Of a stretch of DNA of 64,000 nt, positions 38,850 through 48,301 are shown one piece after another. Position 1 is the first letter of the stretch, and each line of letters starts with the position of its first letter. A program made the translations under genes and the position numbers. This DNA is from Prochlorococcus marinus str. MIT 9215 (GTDB lineage: Bacteria > Cyanobacteriota > Cyanobacteriia > PCC-6307 > Cyanobiaceae), in the NCBI RefSeq assembly GCF_000018065.1, contig NC_009840.1, positions 992,001 through 1,056,000 on the forward strand, read 5' to 3'. The notes below the pieces were generated by a model. The model searched no databases. It saw only the letters and a list, made by a program, of their open reading frames with translations, and was not told the origin of the DNA.

Positions 38850-38955
38850 ATGATTTGCCCTGAAGTGTTGAAAAGCTGTTAATCCTTATAAACACCTTAA
38901 GATATTTATTTTTATTCTACAAATAAGCTATGAAATAGATAAGACTTATTTATAT

Positions 38956-39498
38956 ATGGTAGTTATTAATCAAAAGAAAAATCTAAATTATGGCGAAGAT
39001 AATTCTCCAAAAATTAGTTTAAATAGCAATTTGAAAAGATGGTTTTCTAGAAATATAGGGTTGTGGAAATCTAATAGGACCTATTTTCTTGATGAAGTAC
39101 AAAAAACTTATAATTTATGCATGAATATTAATATAGAAGCTCTTGAGAATGAATCCTTATGGGAGTCGCATTATAAATTTACTTGGTATCCAGAAAAAAA
39201 ATATAAATTTTTTGAGGAAAATCCCCAATATAAAGAACGAGGAGAAATGAGAGCATTCCTAAAGGGGCATCAACTTATGAGGGGAAATTTTTATTTAAGT
39301 AATGAAGAAGGGATCTCAAATATTAAACAAGTGGATGAACACGAAATGATCTTTGAATCATCATATAATGATTGGTATATTCTTGAACATACAAGACTTG
39401 TAGATTCTGATAAATACAGATTCAGGGTTATTTATTCTTGGTACAAAAACAAATTAAAAATAGTAGAGAATCATCACGAACTAAAAATTATTAAGTAA
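38956..39498 (+). CDS. Hypothetical protein, possibly CpcS/CpeS-like lipocalin fold
   Basis: 180 residues, mainly soluble. After a variable N-terminus the sequence GLWKSNRTYFL (about 35-45), then SHYKFTWYPEK and a series of alternating strands ending YRFRVIYSWYKNKLKIVENHHELK, resembles the calycin fold of chromophore lyases of the CpcS/CpeS group. Prochlorococcus has few or no phycobiliproteins, so a classic lyase role is uncertain. It stands alone, divergent from sasA. I would not assign function beyond the fold. Confidence 0.6.
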   Translation: MVVINQKKNLNYGEDNSPKISLNSNLKRWFSRNIGLWKSNRTYFLDEVQKTYNLCMNINIEALENESLWESHYKFTWYPEKKYKFFEENPQYKERGEMRAFLKGHQLMRGNFYLSNEEGISNIKQVDEHEMIFESSYNDWYILEHTRLVDSDKYRFRVIYSWYKNKLKIVENHHELKIIK

Positions 39499-39559
39499 CT
39501 TTTTTTAACCAGTAATATCAATAATAAAAATGTTATCTTATATAAAATATTATTAATTA

Positions 39560-40000
39560 ATGTGTACTAATTTTCATCCAAAAAGATTAATTAAATTGTT
39601 AAGTATTGGGATTGTTATATCTTTTTCACTTTCTGATTTTAATTCATTAAATAAACAAATTAAAGCCGAAAAAAATCTTAATGCCGCCTCTGAAAAAGAT
39701 CTTTTTCTATACCGACAAATGGGTGCATCTTATCTTTGTATATCTTCAAAAGCTGAGGTAGATTTTAAAAAAGGTCTTGGCATTGCAAGTGCTACTTTTG
39801 CAAATGTAATAATTGGAAAGCATGGAGGAGCTATTGCAGAGCTGGGAAATGAAAAACTTGACGAAAAAAAATTATACAACGCAGGAACATTTCAAATTGT
39901 CGCAAGCGCACTTAATATTTGCCCTGAAATCATTCCAAAGAATATAAAAAATGATTATGACAAAAGATTAAAGCAGCTTTTAAAGAAAGACAAAAAATAA
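39560..40000 (+). CDS. Conserved hypothetical secreted protein
   Basis: 146 residues with an N-terminal hydrophobic segment (about 10-26, LIKLLSIGIVISFSLSD) that looks like a signal peptide or anchor, then a soluble domain: YRQMGASYLCISSKAEVDFKKGLGIASATFANVI and FQIVASALNICPEIIP, with two well-spaced cysteines (C58 and C122) that may pair in the periplasm. I do not know the family by function. It follows the lipocalin-like gene by 61 bases. Its stop lies 9 bases from the convergent prs stop. Confidence 0.65.
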   Translation: MCTNFHPKRLIKLLSIGIVISFSLSDFNSLNKQIKAEKNLNAASEKDLFLYRQMGASYLCISSKAEVDFKKGLGIASATFANVIIGKHGGAIAELGNEKLDEKKLYNAGTFQIVASALNICPEIIPKNIKNDYDKRLKQLLKKDKK

Positions 40001-40009
40001 TTTCACTTT

Positions 40010-41002
40010 TTATCTAAACATTGAACTAACCGAACTTTCTTCGTGAATTCTCCAAATTGCTTCACCAAGCATATTCGCGACAGAGAGTACTTTTAATTGT
40101 GGGAAATCATCTTTAATAACAGGTATGCTATTAGTAACAATAACTTGCTCAAATAAATCCTTTATACTTAATCTTTCATAAGATGGAGGAGAAAAGACAG
40201 CATGTGAGGCACATGCAAATATTCTATTAGCACCCTCTTTTTTTAATAAATGAGCCCCAGAACAAATAGTTCCTCCCGTGTCTATCATATCGTCTATAAG
40301 AATAGCCGTTTTACCTTTAACCTCACCAATAACTGTTAGACTCTCAGCAATATTATGGGCTGATCTCCTTTTATCAATAATAGCCAAAGGAGCATCTTTC
40401 ATTAATTTTGCAAATGCTCTTGCTCTAGCTACCCCTCCTACATCTGGAGAAACAACTACAATTTCCTCTAAATTCAGAGATTCTAAATAATCAATTAATA
40501 CGGGAGAACCGTAAATATGATCACATGGTATATCAAAATAACCTTGAATTTGAGCAGAATGCAAATCCATAGCAAGAACTCTATCAACTCCTGATTTTTC
40601 TAACAAATTAGCAGTAAGTTTTGCTGTTATTGATTCTCTTCCTGAGGTTTTTCTATCTGCCCTTGCATAACCAAAATAAGGGATTACGGCCGTTATTTGT
40701 CTTGCAGATGCCCTCTTACAAGCATCAACCATAATCATGAGCTCCATTAAACTATCATTTACAGGAGCACATGTAGGTTGAATTAGAAATACATCGCAAC
40801 CTCTAATGGATTGCTGAATCTGAACATAAAGTTCTCCATCAGCAAATCTTTTAGATATCAAAGGTACATTTTTAATTCCTAAATATGATGCAATTTCTTC
40901 CGCTAGTTTAGGATTTGTTGTTCCACTTACCAGCCTTAATCTACTATTAGTTAGATTAAAATTTGATTCTTTATTCTGCACTGCCGTGATAAAACTTGTC
41001 AC
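40010..41002 (-). CDS. prs: Ribose-phosphate pyrophosphokinase
   Basis: 330 residues. N-terminal LRLVSGTTNPKLAEEIASYLG, flexible loop region KRFADGELYVQIQ, the divalent-metal segment AMDLHSAQIQGYFDIPCDHIYG, and the PRPP-binding motif AILIDDMIDTGGTICSGA (about 231-248). It makes PRPP from ribose-5-phosphate and ATP for nucleotide, histidine and tryptophan synthesis. The start is GTG, and alternative downstream starts would lose conserved sequence only slightly. It is divergent from malQ across the longest gene-free gap of the window. Confidence 0.95.
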   Translation of the reverse strand: MTSFITAVQNKESNFNLTNSRLRLVSGTTNPKLAEEIASYLGIKNVPLISKRFADGELYVQIQQSIRGCDVFLIQPTCAPVNDSLMELMIMVDACKRASARQITAVIPYFGYARADRKTSGRESITAKLTANLLEKSGVDRVLAMDLHSAQIQGYFDIPCDHIYGSPVLIDYLESLNLEEIVVVSPDVGGVARARAFAKLMKDAPLAIIDKRRSAHNIAESLTVIGEVKGKTAILIDDMIDTGGTICSGAHLLKKEGANRIFACASHAVFSPPSYERLSIKDLFEQVIVTNSIPVIKDDFPQLKVLSVANMLGEAIWRIHEESSVSSMFR

Positions 41003-41122
41003 GAAATTAGCAACATAAAACTATATTTACATCGTAGTCGTTTATGTGAATTTCGCAAAAGATAATCACTAGATCTTTTCAAAAGTCACATCTCTTAAGG
41101 AAAATGTAAACTTAAATAGATT

Positions 41123-41136
41123 AAAATCATGATTTT
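41123..41136. repeat. Perfect palindrome in the prs-malQ gap
   Basis: AAAATCATGATTTT reads the same on both strands and lies about midway in the 253-base spacer (41003-41255). It may be an operator for either gene, or a weak hairpin. The rest of the gap has no recognisable RNA or gene. One 32-codon frame at 41129-41227 is not convincing. Confidence 0.35.
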
Positions 41137-41255
41137 TTTAATTAATGTCTATTCAGCTTTAAGGTATTATTTGTTAATAAAAAAGAATTTGTATATCGTT
41201 GAAATTAGAGGATTAATAAACATTTAATAGTAAATAATTAAAATAAAATTAAAAA

Positions 41256-42776
41256 ATGTCTATACAAACAGTTCTTAAAAAAAAATCATTAGGAATACTT
41301 ATGCATCCTTCGTGTATACCAGGGGGAAGAGTATGTGGAACTTTTGGTAAAGGGGCTAAAGATTGGATAAAAAAGCTTAGTAGCTATGGTATCGAATACT
41401 GGCAAATTTTACCTCTTACACCAACTGATTCAACTGGTTCACCATATAGTTCACCGTCTAGCTTTGCTCTGAATCCATGGTTTCTTGATATAGATTATTT
41501 AATAAAAGAAGGTTATATCTTCGTTTCTAATTTAGAAGAATTAGGACCTACTTATCAGAATAAGGATCATTTTGATTTTGATACTGCTAATAATTTATAC
41601 AAAAAATTAGGTCACCTCCTATTGAAAGGTTGGAGTTACCAATCTGAAGAGAGAAAAAATGATTTTAATAAATGGATTGAAAATAATTCATGGGTCGAAG
41701 ATTATGCAACATTTGTTGTTATCAGAGAGGAATTTAATATGTTACCTTGGTGGCAATGGCCTAAAGAATTTAAAATAAAAAATAACGAATTCTTAGGATC
41801 ATGGATTAATACAAATAGTGAAAAAATACTTATTGAAAAATTAATACAGTGGCACTTAGATGAGCAATGGAGTGCTATTAAAAAATTTGCAAAATTATAC
41901 AATGTCAAGTTAATTGGAGATCTACCCTTCTATGTTTCTAGGGACAGCGCTGACGTATGGAGTAATAAATCACTGTTTTCAATTTTTAAAAATGGAGATT
42001 TAATCTTTCAAAGCGGTGTGCCTCCTGATTATTTTTCATCAACAGGGCAACTATGGGGAACTCCAACTTACTTTTGGTCCAAACATAAGAATACTAATTT
42101 TGATTGGTGGAGAAAAAGATTTAAAAGGCAATTTGAACTTATGGACTTGTTGAGATTAGATCATTTCAGAGGTTTGGCTGGTTACTGGAGAGTCAATGGC
42201 AATTCTAAAACAGCAATTTCTGGTAGATGGATAAATTCTCCAGGAAGAACTCTATTAAATAAACTAAAAATTGATTTAGGGACTGACTTCCTACCAATAA
42301 TCGCGGAGGATCTGGGATTAATAACACCTGATGTAGAAAAATTAAGGAAAATTTTTGAACTTCCAGGGATGAAAATATTACAGTTCGCTTTTAATGGGGA
42401 CGAAGATAACCCATATTTACCTAAGAATATTGAAGGAGAAAATTGGGTGGTTTATACAGGTACACATGATAACTCTACTTCCATCTCATGGTGGGAATGT
42501 TTAGAAAAAAACGACAAGATACGATTAAAAGATGAATATAAATTCTCTGAAGATCCCTCATGGAGTTTAATAAAGATAGGTATGGAGACAAATGCCAATC
42601 TATTTATTGCTCCAATCCAAGATATTTTATCTCTAGATGACTCAAGCAGATTAAACATACCTGGTACCGTCAAAAATAATTGGAAATGGAAGTTAAATCG
42701 AACCTTAGATGAAATAGAAGACAATATTAAGAGATTTAGTGATCTAGGAAATAGTTTTGGGAGAATTAGAAAATAG
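41256..42776 (+). CDS. malQ: 4-alpha-glucanotransferase (amylomaltase, disproportionating enzyme)
   Basis: 506 residues, GH77 family. Signatures: WQILPLTPTDSTGSPYSSPSSFA (about 49-71), GDLPFYVSRDSADVW (about 220-234), nucleophile region LLRLDHFRGLAGYW (about 294-307), acid/base IIAEDLGLITPDV (about 347-359) and GTHDNSTSISWW (about 401-412). It shuffles alpha-1,4 glucan segments between maltodextrins during glycogen breakdown. With the GH57 enzyme it forms part of storage-glucan metabolism. It converges with the RodZ-like gene, stops 14 bases apart. Confidence 0.95.
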   Translation: MSIQTVLKKKSLGILMHPSCIPGGRVCGTFGKGAKDWIKKLSSYGIEYWQILPLTPTDSTGSPYSSPSSFALNPWFLDIDYLIKEGYIFVSNLEELGPTYQNKDHFDFDTANNLYKKLGHLLLKGWSYQSEERKNDFNKWIENNSWVEDYATFVVIREEFNMLPWWQWPKEFKIKNNEFLGSWINTNSEKILIEKLIQWHLDEQWSAIKKFAKLYNVKLIGDLPFYVSRDSADVWSNKSLFSIFKNGDLIFQSGVPPDYFSSTGQLWGTPTYFWSKHKNTNFDWWRKRFKRQFELMDLLRLDHFRGLAGYWRVNGNSKTAISGRWINSPGRTLLNKLKIDLGTDFLPIIAEDLGLITPDVEKLRKIFELPGMKILQFAFNGDEDNPYLPKNIEGENWVVYTGTHDNSTSISWWECLEKNDKIRLKDEYKFSEDPSWSLIKIGMETNANLFIAPIQDILSLDDSSRLNIPGTVKNNWKWKLNRTLDEIEDNIKRFSDLGNSFGRIRK

Positions 42777-42790
42777 GGACTTTTTGAGGT

Positions 42791-43285
42791 TTATTTATCA
42801 ATGATTTTGTTTTCAATGTTTTGAATCTCTATAACATTTACATTCAAAATAAAATATCTCTTCAATATAAATACACTAAAAATTAATATAAAAAAATACA
42901 AAAGGCTTCCTTGCCATGTATTTATAAGATCGAATTTGTTTACTATAAAATCATTTTTTTCTTTCTTAGAAGTTTCTCCTTCCCTAATTGATAATTTTTC
43001 TAATGTATTATTTTTTAATCCTAAGCATTCTTCTAATTTGATTAATATTGATCTTATAAATGGATACTTTGGTCTAATATTTTTGTTATTATTTTCAATA
43101 GAAATTATCGTTCGTTCAGGAATTTTTGAAATACTTGATAATTCTTTAATTGTTATATTTTTTTGGATTCTTGCTTCTTTTACTAACTTTGCAATTTCTA
43201 TGTATTGATCATCCAATCGAAGACTAAAGTCTTTATTTTTTTCAGATTTCAGATTAAACGAAAAAAGATTTTTCAAAATATTCAT
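42791..43285 (-). CDS. Helix-turn-helix protein with one membrane helix (short RodZ-like)
   Basis: 164 residues. Residues about 27-95 form an Xre/RodZ-type helix-turn-helix (EIAKLVKEARIQKNITIKELSSISKIPERTIISIEN). Residues about 125-147 (SLLYFFILIFSVFILKRYFI) are a single membrane helix. Order and topology match RodZ, which links MreB to the membrane, but the C-terminal periplasmic domain is nearly absent (about 15 residues). It may be a shortened RodZ or a membrane-tethered regulator. The UbiB-type kinase gene ends about 110 bases upstream. Confidence 0.7.
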   Translation of the reverse strand: MNILKNLFSFNLKSEKNKDFSLRLDDQYIEIAKLVKEARIQKNITIKELSSISKIPERTIISIENNNKNIRPKYPFIRSILIKLEECLGLKNNTLEKLSIREGETSKKEKNDFIVNKFDLINTWQGSLLYFFILIFSVFILKRYFILNVNVIEIQNIENKIIDK

Positions 43286-43396
43286 TCAATATTACCTTAG
43301 CTAAATAATCTTTTAATACTCAACTTTTAAAAAAAATTTCTTAAATTCTAATCGAATTAAAATCATAAGTAAATTTATAAGATATAAATATAAAAA

Positions 43397-45061
43397 CTAA
43401 ACTGTAGAAATAATATTTTGCACTGCACTTTTTGCGATATTGAGAGGGCTAAAAGTATTCCTAATTATTGCTAAGAGTTTTTTTGCATCTGTAAATTCTA
43501 ATTTTTCATCTTTTATTAGGCTTAAAAGAAGATTCTTCCTGACTTCGGATCCTTTTTTACTAACAAATAATTTCAATCCAGCATTCGCAACTGGTATGAG
43601 ATCTGAATTGATATTCTCAGAATCTTTAAATAGAATGTTTAATAAACTTTCAACTTTTTCTATTTGAATTTGACCATTTTTATCAAAAACGACTTCTAAA
43701 AGGATGTCTAAAATCTCTTCAGAATTATCGGTAAGTAATTTTTTAGCAATATACGGATAAGCGATTTTTAAAATTTTAAATTCAGGATCTAGTCTTAGTG
43801 CTAAACCTTCTTGACTAACAACGGCTCTTATTATTAAAGCGAACCTACTGGGAACTCTGAAAGGATAGGAATACATTAATTTTGAGAATTTATCAGTTAC
43901 ATTTTTAAGATTAAAATTACCAACCTCAGCGCCTAGAGATCCTCCAAGAACTTCTTTTAGTGGTTGCACAAGTTTTTGAAGATCTTGTTCTTTGGTTAAA
44001 AAACCTAACTTTTGGAAATCTTCTGCTAGGAGATAATATTCTTCGTTGATTATGTGAACAATTGCTTTAATAAGAGTCAGTCTATCTGAATTCGTAATTG
44101 TATCCATCATACCGAAATCAACATAAGCTAAATTCCCACAATCTGCATTTCCTCCTTTGAGAGCAAACATATTTCCTGGATGTGGGTCTGCATGAAAATA
44201 TCCAAATTCAAATAATTGCTGTAGTCCACTAATGACACAAGTTTTTATAAAAGAAGCAGGTATTAAGTTATTTTCCTCCAATAAAGCTCGGTCTCTTAAC
44301 TTAACTCCATCAATCCAAGATGTTGTAATAATCCTTTCGGATGAGAATTGTCTTTCTAATTTAGGAATAAAAATATTTGGATTTTCTTTGAATAAATTTG
44401 CAAACTTCAAAGCATTTTCGGCCTCTTTTTGATAATCAATTTCATCAAAAAGTGCCTTTCCGAATTCATCTATAATTTCTCCAATTCCAACGCCTATATT
44501 TAATGGTAAGAATGGAGATAAAAAAGTTCCTAGAAACTTTAAGATTACAACATCCCTTCTTATGAGAAAGTACAAATTTGGCCGCTGTACTTTTACAGCT
44601 AAATATTTATTATTTATTTTTGCTTTATAAACTTGACCTAAACTTGCTGAAGCAATAGGACTATCTGGAAACTCATCAAATAATTCATTAGCAGGAGCTC
44701 CAAGCTCTTCTTCAATAATTTTTAAGGCAATTTTGTGATGAAATGCTGGAAGATTATCCTGTAAGTTTGTTAGTTCTGTAAGCCAATCTTGTCTAACAAG
44801 ATCTGGTCTAGTAGAAAGTGCCTGACCTAACTTTATAAAACAAGGTCCTAAATCTGTTATAACATCAAAAAGATATTTTGAGAGATTTTTTTGTATATTT
44901 TTACTTTTACTGTTACCTTGAAAAAGTATTCTTAAAAAAAGAAAAATAAAAGTTAAAAGGATATATAAAACTCTTGGGATAAAAATCCATGGTCTCAACA
45001 TTAACCAAACCAAGTCATCTTTTGCTGAATATTTTGAATAAGATCTTTTCATTAAAGTCAA
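43397..45061 (-). CDS. ABC1/UbiB/AarF-family atypical kinase
   Basis: 554 residues. UbiB-family features: KxGQ-type motif CFIKLGQALSTRPDLV (about 75-90), APANELFDEFPDSPIASASLGQVYKAKI with the lysine-containing nucleotide region, FHADPHPGNMFAL (catalytic loop, about 289-301) and the metal-binding YVDFGMMD (about 312-319). A C-terminal membrane-associated region follows. The family supports prenylquinone (plastoquinone, tocopherol) synthesis in bacteria and plastids; the exact role here is inferred. It is divergent from the decarboxylase gene, 55 bases apart. Confidence 0.9.
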   Translation of the reverse strand: MTLMKRSYSKYSAKDDLVWLMLRPWIFIPRVLYILLTFIFLFLRILFQGNSKSKNIQKNLSKYLFDVITDLGPCFIKLGQALSTRPDLVRQDWLTELTNLQDNLPAFHHKIALKIIEEELGAPANELFDEFPDSPIASASLGQVYKAKINNKYLAVKVQRPNLYFLIRRDVVILKFLGTFLSPFLPLNIGVGIGEIIDEFGKALFDEIDYQKEAENALKFANLFKENPNIFIPKLERQFSSERIITTSWIDGVKLRDRALLEENNLIPASFIKTCVISGLQQLFEFGYFHADPHPGNMFALKGGNADCGNLAYVDFGMMDTITNSDRLTLIKAIVHIINEEYYLLAEDFQKLGFLTKEQDLQKLVQPLKEVLGGSLGAEVGNFNLKNVTDKFSKLMYSYPFRVPSRFALIIRAVVSQEGLALRLDPEFKILKIAYPYIAKKLLTDNSEEILDILLEVVFDKNGQIQIEKVESLLNILFKDSENINSDLIPVANAGLKLFVSKKGSEVRKNLLLSLIKDEKLEFTDAKKLLAIIRNTFSPLNIAKSAVQNIISTV

Positions 45062-45116
45062 AAAATATCAAAAAAGAATTTCAATTAGTCCATTCTATAT
45101 ATGTCAATAGTACTTT

Positions 45117-46508
45117 ATGAGCATTTCATCTTATCTAACTAAAAAGTTTTCAAAGTCTCTATTCTTTCCTGCTCATAACAGAGGAACAGCTTTACCAAAG
45201 AAATTAGTGACATTATTAAAAAATCGTCCTGGGTATTGGGACTTACCCGAACTACCAGAAATAGGTTCACCACTAACCCAAAACGGATTAATTGCTAAAT
45301 CTCAAAGAGAATTCTCTGACAAATTCGGAGCGAAAGGATGTTTTTTTGGAGTTAATGGAGCTTCTGGATTAATACAATCAGCAATAATTGCGATTGCAAA
45401 TCCAGGGGAAACTATCCTGATGCCTAGAAATGTTCATATAAGTGTTATAAAAACCTGTGCGATGCAAAATATAAATCCAATATTTTTTGACCTAGAATTT
45501 TCATCAGTAACTGGTCATTACAAACCAATTACAAAAATTTGGTTAGAAAATGTATTTAAAAAGATAAATCTTGATGAGAATAAAATTGCAGGGGTAATTC
45601 TTGTAAGTCCCTCATATCATGGTTATGCAGGAGATTTAGAGCCTTTAATAGATGTTTGCCATCAAAAAAATTTACCTGTTCTAGTTGATGAGGCCCATGG
45701 TTCTTATTTTCTTTTTTGCGAAAACCTTAATTTGCCAAAATCCGCCTTATCATCAAATGCTGATTTAGTCGTTCATTCATTGCATAAGTCGCTCAATGGT
45801 TTAACTCAAACGGCAGTACTTTGGTACAAAGGGAATCTAATAAATGAACGCAATTTAATAAAGAGTATTAATTTGTTACAAACTACTAGTCCAAGTTCCT
45901 TATTACTTTCTTCTTGTGAAGAGTCTATTAAAGACTGGCTTAATAAGAAAAGTTTATCAAAATATCAAAAAAGAATTTTAGAGGCAAAAAGTATCTATAA
46001 AAAATTAATTCAAAAAAATATTCCTCTTATAGAAACCCAAGATCCCTTAAAAATTGTAGTAAATACTTCTAAGGCAGGTATTGATGGTTTTACTGCTGAT
46101 AAATTTTTTTATAGAAATGGCTTTATTGCTGAATTACCAGAAATGATGACTCTCACTTTTTGCTTAGGATTTACAAATCAGAAAGATTTTCCTGATTTAT
46201 TTGAAAAGTTATGGCATAAATTACTATTAAATTCTAAAAAATCAAAGAGTTTAGAAGTCCTCCAAACTCCCTTTAAATTAGTTCAAGCACCAGAAATTGA
46301 AATTGGAATTGCTTGGAGAAGTGAGACTAGGAGCATTCCTTTCTCGGAATCGTTAAATAAAATATCTGGAGATATTATTTGCCCTTATCCTCCTGGAGTA
46401 CCTCTATTAGTTCCTGGGGAGAAAATTGATATTGATAGGTTTAATTGGATCAATAATCAAAGTTTATGCAATAAAGATCTGGTAAATTTTAATATAAGAA
46501 TCATATAA
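45117..46508 (+). CDS. Orn/Lys/Arg decarboxylase family PLP enzyme
   Basis: 463 residues, fold-type I. The PLP sites are visible: D191 and H194 in LVDEAHGSYF, and Schiff-base K224 in HSLHKSLNG. The length is that of the short (arginine/lysine) decarboxylases of cyanobacteria and Gram-positives, with the family C-terminal domain (PYPPGVPLLVPGE). It may make agmatine or cadaverine from arginine or lysine; the substrate is not readable. cdsA follows by 15 bases in the same direction. Confidence 0.87.
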   Translation: MSISSYLTKKFSKSLFFPAHNRGTALPKKLVTLLKNRPGYWDLPELPEIGSPLTQNGLIAKSQREFSDKFGAKGCFFGVNGASGLIQSAIIAIANPGETILMPRNVHISVIKTCAMQNINPIFFDLEFSSVTGHYKPITKIWLENVFKKINLDENKIAGVILVSPSYHGYAGDLEPLIDVCHQKNLPVLVDEAHGSYFLFCENLNLPKSALSSNADLVVHSLHKSLNGLTQTAVLWYKGNLINERNLIKSINLLQTTSPSSLLLSSCEESIKDWLNKKSLSKYQKRILEAKSIYKKLIQKNIPLIETQDPLKIVVNTSKAGIDGFTADKFFYRNGFIAELPEMMTLTFCLGFTNQKDFPDLFEKLWHKLLLNSKKSKSLEVLQTPFKLVQAPEIEIGIAWRSETRSIPFSESLNKISGDIICPYPPGVPLLVPGEKIDIDRFNWINNQSLCNKDLVNFNIRII

Positions 46509-46523
46509 ACATAGAAATTTCAT

Positions 46524-47381
46524 ATGAGATTAAGAAGCGGCTTACTTATAGGAATTTTTGGTTTAATTGTTGTTTTGCTGGGAGGATGGTTTTTTACATT
46601 TGCAACAGCGTTGCTTACATATTTAGCATTATTAGAATTTTTTAGGATGGCAGAATTTAAAGGAATAAAACCGGCTACAAAGACCACATTATTTTCATCT
46701 TTCATTATTATAATTTCTTCCTATCTTGAGACAATTGGGGTACTTGAAAGAGAAATATCAAATTCAATTTTGCCAATCTGTTCAGTTGGAATATGCACTT
46801 GGTTACTTTTGCAACCAAAACCTGGAACAATTTCAGATATTGCAGCCTCTATTTTTGGATTATTCTATTTAGGTTTTTTACCTAGTTACTGGATTAAGTT
46901 AAGAGGATTAGATTCAGTAATAATAAGTGCAAATCTGGGTTTTATTTCGTTTGATAAGTTATCAAATACTACAGGTCTTCATTTAACTTTAACTTCTTGT
47001 TTTTTAATTGTAGCTAGTGATATTGGTTCTTATTTTATTGGGAAGTCATTTGGAAAAACATCTCTTTCTCCAATATCTCCAAGCAAAACTATAGAAGGTT
47101 TAATTGGAGGAATATCCTGTTCGATTGTATTAGCAATATTCTTCGCACTTATAATGAATTGGGAGAATCCATTTTTTATTGGCATCTTATATGGAATTTT
47201 AATTTCTCTTATGGCATTAGTTGGAGATTTAATTGAATCTATGATGAAAAGAGATGCAAAAATAAAAGATTCCGGCACTTTTTTACCTGGACATGGAGGA
47301 ATTCTTGACAGAATTGACAGTTACATCTTTACCCCATCTGTTTTGTATTATATTTTTATAGTTCTCAAGTACCTAAATTAA
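46524..47381 (+). CDS. cdsA: Phosphatidate cytidylyltransferase
   Basis: 285 residues with about seven or eight membrane helices. The CDP-diglyceride signature is at the C-terminus: SMMKRDAKIKDSGTFLPGHGGILDRIDS (about 235-262), preceded by DIGSYFIGKSFGKTSLSPISPSKTIEG. It activates phosphatidate with CTP to CDP-diacylglycerol, the branch point for phosphatidylglycerol synthesis in thylakoids. It follows the decarboxylase gene, and its stop lies 12 bases from that of the convergent hydrolase. Confidence 0.94.
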   Translation: MRLRSGLLIGIFGLIVVLLGGWFFTFATALLTYLALLEFFRMAEFKGIKPATKTTLFSSFIIIISSYLETIGVLEREISNSILPICSVGICTWLLLQPKPGTISDIAASIFGLFYLGFLPSYWIKLRGLDSVIISANLGFISFDKLSNTTGLHLTLTSCFLIVASDIGSYFIGKSFGKTSLSPISPSKTIEGLIGGISCSIVLAIFFALIMNWENPFFIGILYGILISLMALVGDLIESMMKRDAKIKDSGTFLPGHGGILDRIDSYIFTPSVLYYIFIVLKYLN

Positions 47382-47393
47382 TTAAAGATTCTT

Positions 47394-48293
47394 TTATTCC
47401 AAAAAATAATCTTGGATAATTTTACTAGATAATGAAGATAGATCTAAATGTGGAAGATGACCACACTTTTGCAACCCTACAAAATTCAATTTTTCAACAT
47501 TACTTATATTTCTAATCTCTTTTTTGCCAAGAATTCGATCATTTTCTCCACATAATGTTTTAATTGGGATATTTTGGATATATTTATGTGTTCCAGCAAA
47601 CCCTCCACTTTTTGCAAATGATGCAAGTGAATTCCTCCATCCTTTACAACCTAGATGAATTGAAGCAATTTGCTCTTCCATCTCACCAACACATTCATCA
47701 GGGAAAGCAAATGCTTGCCTACAAAGACTTTTTCTGACCTGAGGCAATCCAAGAAACGATGCTCCAATTTGGTTAAGAGGGAAAGGGATACTCTTAGGTT
47801 CTCCGAACAATCCTGCGGGGGACAAAAGAATAATCTTATCAATAGAATCAGGAATTTCAAAAGCAAGTTTCAAAGCTATTGAGCCTCCCATGGAGGCACC
47901 AACAATTTTTAAATTCTTTGTTAATTTTAAGGTATTAATGAGATCAATTAAATACGAAATTATTTTCGAGGGATTGAGTTCATTTGTTGCACATCTAGGA
48001 CAAAAACCAAAACCTAACAGATCAGGAACAATAACTTGAAAATTTTTTTTTAGTGATTTGTATATTCTTCTGAACTCTAAAAAACTACTGTCAAAGCCAT
48101 GTAAAAGGAGTATGGATTGACCTTTTCCTCCCATAACCACAGGAAATTTTAAAGAGTTCCAGTTTTGATTGAGCTTTATCCATTTAACATCATTTGCCAA
48201 ATAGAGGCCTAAAGGGTCTAATAGTGACAATTTGGCACTTTCAAAAAATTCAATATTTGAATTGTTTAATTTTTCAAAATTGTTTTTAGTCAA
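47394..48293 (-). CDS. Alpha/beta-fold hydrolase
   Basis: 299 residues. Oxyanion segment ILLLHGFDSSFLEFRRIY (about 61-78), nucleophile elbow VGASMGGSIAL (about 126-136), acid in LCGENDRILG and histidine in KCGHLPHLDLS near the C-terminus. It looks like the meta-cleavage/haloperoxidase-like branch, hydrolysing a C-C or ester bond; substrate unknown. No signal peptide. It lies 8 bases after the dehydrogenase gene stop and is the last gene of a minus-strand run that starts at clpC. Confidence 0.85.
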   Translation of the reverse strand: MTKNNFEKLNNSNIEFFESAKLSLLDPLGLYLANDVKWIKLNQNWNSLKFPVVMGGKGQSILLLHGFDSSFLEFRRIYKSLKKNFQVIVPDLLGFGFCPRCATNELNPSKIISYLIDLINTLKLTKNLKIVGASMGGSIALKLAFEIPDSIDKIILLSPAGLFGEPKSIPFPLNQIGASFLGLPQVRKSLCRQAFAFPDECVGEMEEQIASIHLGCKGWRNSLASFAKSGGFAGTHKYIQNIPIKTLCGENDRILGKKEIRNISNVEKLNFVGLQKCGHLPHLDLSSLSSKIIQDYFLE

Positions 48294-48301
48294 AAAAATG
48301 T

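Noticed and set aside
41129-41227. A 32-codon frame in the prs-malQ gap
   Set aside because: It starts inside the palindrome, has no ribosome binding site and no recognisable pattern.
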